Shown here: positions 57,361-64,000 of the stretch, one piece after another
Layout of the letters: each line of letters starts with the position of its first letter
Position numbering within the stretch: the stretch's first letter is position 1
Assembly: GCA_005406025.1 (NCBI GenBank)
Contig: BGZK01000095.1
Coordinates: 124,001-188,000, forward strand
From: Eumeta japonica
Lineage: Eukaryota; Arthropoda; Insecta; Lepidoptera; Psychidae
Reading direction: 5' to 3'
Length of the DNA stretch: 64,000 bases
Position numbers and translations under genes: made by a program
The notes under the pieces: model-generated
The model's input: only the letters and a program-made list of their open reading frames with translations
Databases searched by the model: none
Told to the model about the DNA's origin: nothing

Positions 57361-60132
57361 ACGTCATATTTGAAAACACAAAGATATATGGGCAGGTGGA
57401 TCCGCAAACAAAAGCTAGATGTAACTATAAATACTGATGCCATAATTTCTAGTGTATACGTTAACACAGCGCACCCTATCCAGCTGTGTGCACTACGCTA
57501 GACAACGTGGTTGATTCCCACGCGTTATTGTCGACGAAGCGTGTCTCAACATAACGCGTTCTACACTGTTTGACGTTATTACGTCTTTTATGATACGATT
57601 TCGTAATCGTGATGTTTTAAACTTTTTTTATATATTTGCTTTCAGCTATAGAAAATTTTGAAGCTTTCTTATAAAAATCGCATATACACATTTTGATATC
57701 AAATTTGACTTAACGAAACTGCGTCTGCAATATTTAAAAAGAAATGTTGAAAGATACATCAAACAACGATCCATTCTTCACGTTCGTCATTCTTGTTCAC
57801 GGTTTCCTTCCAAATTACTGAAGCAGTTGCTACTTTTTCCTTTGTTTGCACTGACCATTTAACGGTCATTCGTAAAAAAAATTGGCGGTCACTGGCAACT
57901 TCCGACAGAAGTGAAAATTTAAAACTATAAAATAACAGTGTTTTTTAAGATTTTCAGGTTTATTGTGATTATTAAAAATTTACATGTAAAAATTTAAGTA
58001 CATATCACATGTAAATTAAAAGTATTAATATTTATTTGATTTTCCTATCCATCAGGACTCAAACAAAAATTACGTACATTTTTATGATTTTTAATTATTG
58101 ATCAAAACAGCAGAGTTGCGCAAGCCCAATAAATTTGAAATAAAAATGATATTAAGGTTTGAATTGCAAAGTTTAAGCCTTACAATTTAAAGAAAACAAC
58201 AACAAATTTTCAACCGATTCTAAATAAAAAATAAACACAAATAAACCACACAATTAAAACAAATAAATAAACACAAATAAAACACATGTACTGCATTAGC
58301 ATGCAATCACCCAACGCGCATAAAAAAATCACACGTAAATACTGCATTAGAGAACATGAACTCGTAACATTTTACCCATATGAAAATCGTGCCTACAGAA
58401 CTTTTCATTACAAAAATAATGCAGCAACAAATATTATTACATATTTAATTCAGTATTCTTGCAGTTGTCCAGTAACAGATTAATATCTCCATTACAGTCG
58501 AATCTCACTTCTTGCGAACTGAAACTGGTAAGGGAGAAATAGTTGGAGCTTTGACAGCGGAATTTGAATGGGGGACGGGTATACGTCACAGTGACAAAAA
58601 ATAGAACTTCCTCTATATTCCTATGGAACTATTGACAATTAACCAAAGCATCTTCAACGTAACCAACAATGTGTCGCTACTAGTCTTAATGGAATTTTAA
58701 TGATTCATTCACTACGTTCTTAAGTGGGACAACGATTAGTGACGACGTTGTTGGATAAAGTTAAGGTCTCTTGCAACTATGTTACCGTAATTTAATGTAT
58801 GTTAATATGTACTCCTATGAGTAATTGCAATAAAAAATAACAGTTAATGAGAACGCCTACGAAGTAACAACATGACAGTCATAAAATAAGTGTAAACACA
58901 AACGGGCTCATTGTACCTACATGAAAAAAGAAAGTGTGACGCCGACCATAAACGTGTCTTCTGCCGGTGATTCATCGGAAGACACTCTGTAATAAATTTT
59001 TAGCTACTTATGTGATATAATCTGATACCAGTAGGTCAGCATTAAATCACGGTCTTAACGCTGTTGTAGTGACTCATTCACAGCCATTGGAGTCGATTAG
59101 ATACATTTTAAATAGTTGTATTCTGATAGCAGAGTAATTTTAATCATTACCCGGTACGTATACGTATTGTATAGCGGTCAGTGTCATATGATCACGAGGA
59201 AAATTTTCAACTAGTATTTGCACATGTTAATACTTGGAACTTATTAAATTGACCGAATTGGATGTATATGAGGTGGTGATGATCGATTTAGTCCCATTAC
59301 CTGCATCTCACCAGCGCCAATCTGTTGCATACAACATCGGCCCGTACTTAACGTAAGTCTGCCGACTAAATCATGCGTGGCACCTATTCGTAGTTTTGGA
59401 TGCTTTTATGATACGATCTTTTATGGCTGGCGAATAGAGACAATCTGCATCATATTAGCACAGGAGAAGATCTCTTTCATATAAGATAGATTTTTCTTTT
59501 TGAAGATTACTTAAGGTTTTGTTTGATAGCTTCTTTCCAGGGAAACGCTTGCAACGAGCTCGTCACGCGTGCTAACCAGCTTAGTTAAGCACTCGGCGAC
59601 AATAACAGAACGAAATCCGACAAGGGAGCGCTGCTGTTGAACTTAAGAAATAAAGAACAAAAGTGGATACAACGACGCTTTTAGAAGATTCGCTTTTAAC
59701 TTAATGACTAACAGCGAGTGATTACTTTATACTTCTTTTCAACAGACGGGTTAAAATTATCATAAGTATTTTGGTTAACAACCCTTATCAACTAATGCCA
59801 CAACATTTTCCTTTAAAAAGACAACAGCATTTGAAACAATATAATATTACTTACTTACATAAAATCATTTTTTAATTATGAGTCGAGTTGTGGAACTTAA
59901 GCGACAGCTTCACTGCTGCCTGCAGCGCTACACGAAATGCATTCGTGCGTAACGTAATGCGTAAAAACAAACAAATTATGTTAATTTGTATCGATCCCTA
60001 GAATTATCTATGAAATTTGGTAGTTTGATTGAAAATAATTAAATACAATAATTATTGTAAAATATTGTGTACGACTATCTACGAATATACTTATAGTTAG
60101 AAATATATTTATAGTTAGAAAAAAAAATTATA
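57361..60132. other. AT-rich intergenic DNA
   Basis: No gene or clear element. A GTGGTTGATTCCCACG phrase near 57,507 resembles a weak tRNA-type B box, but no tRNA fold was found. Confidence 0.45.
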
Positions 60133-61881
60133 TAAAGTCGAAGAAAAAGGTTTTTCGTATTTTATATACAAAATCAAGACGATTTTTGATCATATTTTAT
60201 TTACATTTAATTAAAATAAATATATGCCATTTTATTCAACAACTTGTTGCCATTTTGTAGGTAATAACATAATTCTATTGGTGTAGAAATTTTGGGACTT
60301 TGATCAAAAAACTGCGACAGTAGTTTTGACAGTCCTCTCTTGATTTGAACTTAACACTACCTAAATAATTCTGAAGAGACCGAAATAGGTGAAAATCTGA
60401 GCGTGCAAGGTCAAGGCTATATGGTGTTGCATTCACACTTCCCAACCAAACTCTCTCAATATTTGATGAATGGCTAAATATGTGTGTAGTCTGGCATTAT
60501 TATCGTGAAAAACCACAACCTTTCTAGTAATCAAATCCGGCCATTTTTTCTCTACTTCTTGCTTGAGTCTCGTCAGCTATTAGCAGTGGATATTCGAATT
60601 GATGGTTTTACCCGGCAGTAAAAGCTCATAATGAATAATGCCCTTCCAATCCTAGCAAACTCATAGCATCAACTTATTGCGAATTAATCCAGGTTTCACA
60701 ATAGTCTGTGGAGCTTGCTCTACTTTTTCCAAAGTGGCATCGACTTTTATCTCTAACAAGTCGACCATTGCCGAGCTGAAAACGCTTGAACCAGTTTTCT
60801 GTAAGAGTTACCACACTACAATAAATCTAATTTTTTTACGGCTTGTGTTGTACTTTTAGGGTTTTGAATCAAAATGGTAAAAACGGAACCTTTATAGTTT
60901 TGACATGTCCGCCCGTCCATCCGTCTGCCCGTATGTCACAGGCATTTTATTCAAAAACTACAAAACATATTTTGACAGAATTTATAGTGTAGATGTCTTG
61001 CATGCGCCGCTATTTAGTTTAGTAGTTAAGTATCAAAAATAAATATTTCTAGGGAGCACTTCATAAATGCAACAGTAACTGAAAAAAAATTTATCCAGCA
61101 TGAACAAATGGCATGTATTTCAATGGTTCTTTTAAAAACACTTTAAGGTTTTTGAGCAATTTTTCTAGTTACGTGAATAAATTTGGAAATAATCGCTCCG
61201 AAAGTTGCAGAAATTTTCTGCAACTTTTCTCTATTTTCCGAAACGTGTCTCCAAAAAATATGAGAAAAATAAAGAAAATAACACTTAGTAATTACTTTAA
61301 TCAAAAATCGTTTTTAATATGGTCGGATATATTTTTTGGAAGTTGTTGCTGAAAAACTGCGCCTCTCAACAAAAGGACGTAAGAGCGATGAAGATATGTG
61401 CTTTTCCTGATGAAGTTTAATTTTCACTAGTTTAACCGTAATAGTCGACATACATTACTTGTTTTTCTAGTTATAGATAACTAAAGTGCTTATAACTATT
61501 CTGTGCAGGAAACACGGAAAAAGTGTAACAACGTATTTTTTTCATCTATACTGCATTTCTTTGTAACCCCTGCTTCGGAACCCTATAGGGAGCATGATCC
61601 GATGCGCTCTTGGCCGGTTTTTCCCTTTTTTATAATTAAACTGCAAATTTATCGAATTTCTACGTTAGATTCACTCATTTTGGTAGACTGAAAAACAATA
61701 GGAAAATAGCCAGACACCGTTTAAACTTTTCATTTTTCTTTTTTTAAAATATCATTTATTTAATTATATCAAAACTAGCCAAAGAACACAACCAAATACC
61801 AAGATAAAAACAGCGCAAACAAAGAGATTTTACTGCAACTTTTTCCTTATACAGTAAGAAAATACTTTCTCATCCACCTAA
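60133..61881 (-). mobile_element. Mariner-family transposon, inactive copy 2, interrupted
   Basis: Terminal repeats similar to the copy at 30,677-31,925, with flanking TA. The catalytic HDNNARLHTYLA block lies on the minus strand near 60,470-60,515, and the C-terminal end near 60,250-60,300. Split by an insertion at about 60,857-61,620. Confidence 0.85.
60857..61620 (+). mobile_element. Dispersed moth repeat inserted in mariner copy 2
   Basis: Starts near GGTAAAAACGGAACCTTTATAG with a TCCGCCCGTCCATCCGTCTG block, and ends GGAACCCTATAG...CGCTCTTGGCCGGTTTTT. These are the head and tail words of a repeat common in Lepidoptera. Mariner sequence resumes on both sides by comparison with copy 1; ends are good to within about 10 nt. 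Confidence 0.7.
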
Positions 61882-62184
61882 TACGCACATAACTTGCGTT
61901 GATTTTATTGTGTTTGACTAAATTTCTATTTATGTAATTACTAGATTCTTATATGAGAGTAATATAATAAATGGGGTGTTATTAAATTGGTAGAAGTTTT
62001 ATTTTATTGTTTGTTTTTAAATATATTATTTTTGTTATATGTATAGACTGGATAGAAAAAAAATACATATAATTTTCGTTTATTTTATTGTGCTCTAGTT
62101 TACAATAACTAACTTCAGTCTTACTTACGGATAGCTATAATATAGTCTAAATTTTATTTTAATTCTATCATTTACCCCGGCTTC

Positions 62185-62551
62185 CTCCAATTCGGAACTA
62201 CGACCGTTAGCGAAATGTAAACCATAAGCGAGACGAGAAACAGAATCGATATTCAAGACCGAGGGACTTAAAATCAGGAACGGGACCAAGATCCGTTCGA
62301 TCGAGTGCTAAACTTAAAACTAAACGTAAAATTAATAGCGTGATTGGAACTAAAATCGGAATCTACTTGCATCAAGACCACGACCGAAATCAAAAAGGGA
62401 GTATAACCGAAATCGAGAGTGAGACAAATTAGCATCGAGAACAGAATCGAGCACGGAATAAACTTTCCGGGACTATCGTTGGGAAAGCTTATCAGTTTTA
62501 AAGAAATAATTTAATATCCACGTGGGCGAAGCCATGAGCGGAAGCTAGTAA
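62185..62551 (+). repeat. Hexamer array and GC-rich 3' end of a Helitron-like repeat
   Basis: GAATCG-type array (62,185-62,465), then CACGTGGGCGAAGCCATGAG and GGAAGCTAG-T. The GC-rich stretch can form the short 3' hairpin expected before a Helitron CTRR end. Confidence 0.6.
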
Positions 62552-62649
62552 ATACAATATAAACCTATGATACAATGGCCAAATTAATTGAATTGATTAA
62601 AAATTAATGCCACAACTGGTACATTTGTGGTCACGTTAAAGACATAGGA

Positions 62650-63260
62650 ATTATTTCGGGCTTGGAACGTGGATAAACGAAGCACAGTTGTTTCTTGGGA
62701 CTCAAGAGGATCATTGTAAAGGAAAAATTGGACCTGTAGAAAATGAATATGTTTCAGGTGTATTTATAAATCTTTCTGAAGCTACACTAAAGGAAGGAAT
62801 ATTTGCGGATCTTCATATAAGGAAAAGATAAGACGATACAAAATTTTAAGAGTCTTTTATCCTAGTTAAAAAAATAGCAGCCTGAAGCTCTTTCAAAAGT
62901 GTGATTAGAAAATTTTTTGGCAATAAAAAATGACAATCACATAACGACAATTATGAAAAAGAAAATTTATTACAAAATTGCAAGCGTGTGAGGGTAAATA
63001 TTCCATTTAAATTTAATTTTTTGCATTGCAAATTTTGATGATATGAGTAATGAATATGGTAAATGATTTCTCCAACATTTCAAATAATTTGAACAAAATT
63101 ATCAAGGTTTTTTGGACCACAATATGCTAGGTGGCTATTGATGATCTGTTGTGAGAGATACAGATGAAAATATTTATATAATAAAGAGTCAAAATTATAC
63201 ATTTCTAATATTTGTTTGAAGGAAATTTCTTGTAAAAATTTCCTTAAAAAGTATCTCAAA
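62650..63260 (+). pseudogene. Decayed ORF of a transposon-associated arthropod protein family
   Basis: Frame-hopping translation gives WINEAQLFLGTQEDHCKGK, GPVENEYVSGVFINLSEATL with KEGIFADLHIRK, then DDMSNEYGKWFLQHF-like, NYQGFLDHNMLGGY and VVRDTDENIY. I recall this order from an unnamed repetitive arthropod family with a SDEHGERFHQ core. Several stops and shifts; not functional. Family name uncertain. Confidence 0.6.
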
Positions 63261-64000
63261 AAGTCGACGTTGTGGATTTTTTTTAATGGACGCTTGCCTG
63301 CAACATACAATAACATGTAGCATGCAACCCACCACTGACCTTCGAATCTGTTCTTCCATCACGAATCTCTATCCAACTGATTGAATATTGATTCTAAAGG
63401 ATTGAAAAATATAGAACACCTAACCAAGTGTTAATATTTTTATTTATCTTAGTCTGTTAAATAATTATATTGTTATTTCTACGTCATACTATCTAGGCAC
63501 ATCCTCAGGAACATGTAGAAGTTACATTCATCAGGGTGTCAGAAGTATTAAAACTACCAATTTGTAATTTTAATTTGTGCATCTAGCCGTATATAAATTT
63601 CACGTCATGCTCAACATGAAAAACACTAAAAAAATGTTCAAGTAACTACGGAACCCTATCAAGTGCGAATCACAATCGAGTTTGTTTGTATTTTAACGTC
63701 AGAATGTCCGAATACCTTACCTGTTAGTCGATAGCTCCTAAATGTGCTATACAGGAGCGATAGACTAATAGGTATGGTAGGTAGGTGCTCAATGCAGTAC
63801 CCAGGCATGTTTTGATTGTTTAGCTGAGGTCAGTACTAAGTCATCGTGTGGCATAAGAGGTCTTTGGAATACATCGAAATTATTTGTTTTGATCAGAGCC
63901 ACCTACTGACTGACTGACCGTGGCCTAACAATGTGTCCGTCATCTGTACAAATCACCACAATAAAATTAAGCTCAAGTTCACAACACTACATTGTCTTCT
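63261..64000. other. Right-hand end of window
   Basis: AT-rich with short repeat phrases; no gene recognised. Confidence 0.5.

Noticed and set aside
57490..57530. tRNA-type B box (GTTGATTCCC) suggesting a tRNA or tRNA-derived SINE
   Set aside because: No A box at the right distance and no cloverleaf could be drawn.

Overview
The window looks like insect nuclear DNA, most probably from a moth or butterfly. It is AT-rich and has small exons with GT-AG introns. It carries mobile-element debris typical of Lepidoptera: mariner, Jockey-type and RTE-like LINE fossils, Helitron/PIF1 helicase remnants, GC-rich repeat ends finishing in GCTAG-T, and a dispersed repeat with a CCATGGGCGGCGGTGATC-like core. 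I found no bacterial-type operons, CRISPR arrays, rRNA or convincing tRNA genes. Species assignment is inference from these repeats.

The only intact protein-coding genes I can support are two tandem, head-to-tail genes on the minus strand. Both encode single-domain, secreted angiotensin-converting-enzyme-like peptidyl dipeptidases (M2 family, Ance-like). Gene A runs from about 18,740 down to 186: 13 coding exons, 662 codons plus stop, all junctions in frame. Gene B runs from 37,199 down to 24,857: 12 coding exons per transcript, 648 codons plus stop. It probably has a non-coding first exon near 45,556-45,740 behind a TATA box. Coding exons 2-13 have the same intron phases in both genes. Both proteins keep the HEMGH zinc motif, the third zinc-ligand glutamate, the HASA strand, the KYH and Y-x-R-Y substrate and transition-state residues, and the three conserved disulfide pairs. 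Neither has a membrane anchor.

The most unusual feature is in gene B. The exon carrying the zinc-binding helix (exon 8) is present twice, at 30,336-30,460 (8a) and 30,162-30,286 (8b). Each is 125 nt, has the same flanking phases, and encodes an intact HHEMGH. They are separated by only 49 nt, too short for a normal intron, and including both or neither breaks the frame. This is the architecture of mutually exclusive splicing. The two versions differ mainly in the residues just before HEMGH that line the S1, S1' and S2' subsites in human ACE, so one gene could make two secreted peptidases of different specificity. Gene A has one version only.

Layout: 1-18,900 gene A, with introns holding MITEs, Helitron-like repeats, TG microsatellites and a 71-nt hairpin; 18,900-24,850 spacer with hexamer-array repeats and a broken Jockey-type LINE; 24,857-37,202 gene B with a (TC)n tract in its last intron and a dead mariner upstream of the alternative exons; 37,203-45,740 putative first intron and 5' exon of gene B, containing a PIF1/Helitron helicase fragment and a foldback element; 45,800-64,000 gene-poor, repeat-rich DNA with an RTE-like LINE fossil, a long-TIR element with a nested MITE, tandem Helitron-like units, a second mariner interrupted by another repeat, and a decayed transposon-associated ORF.
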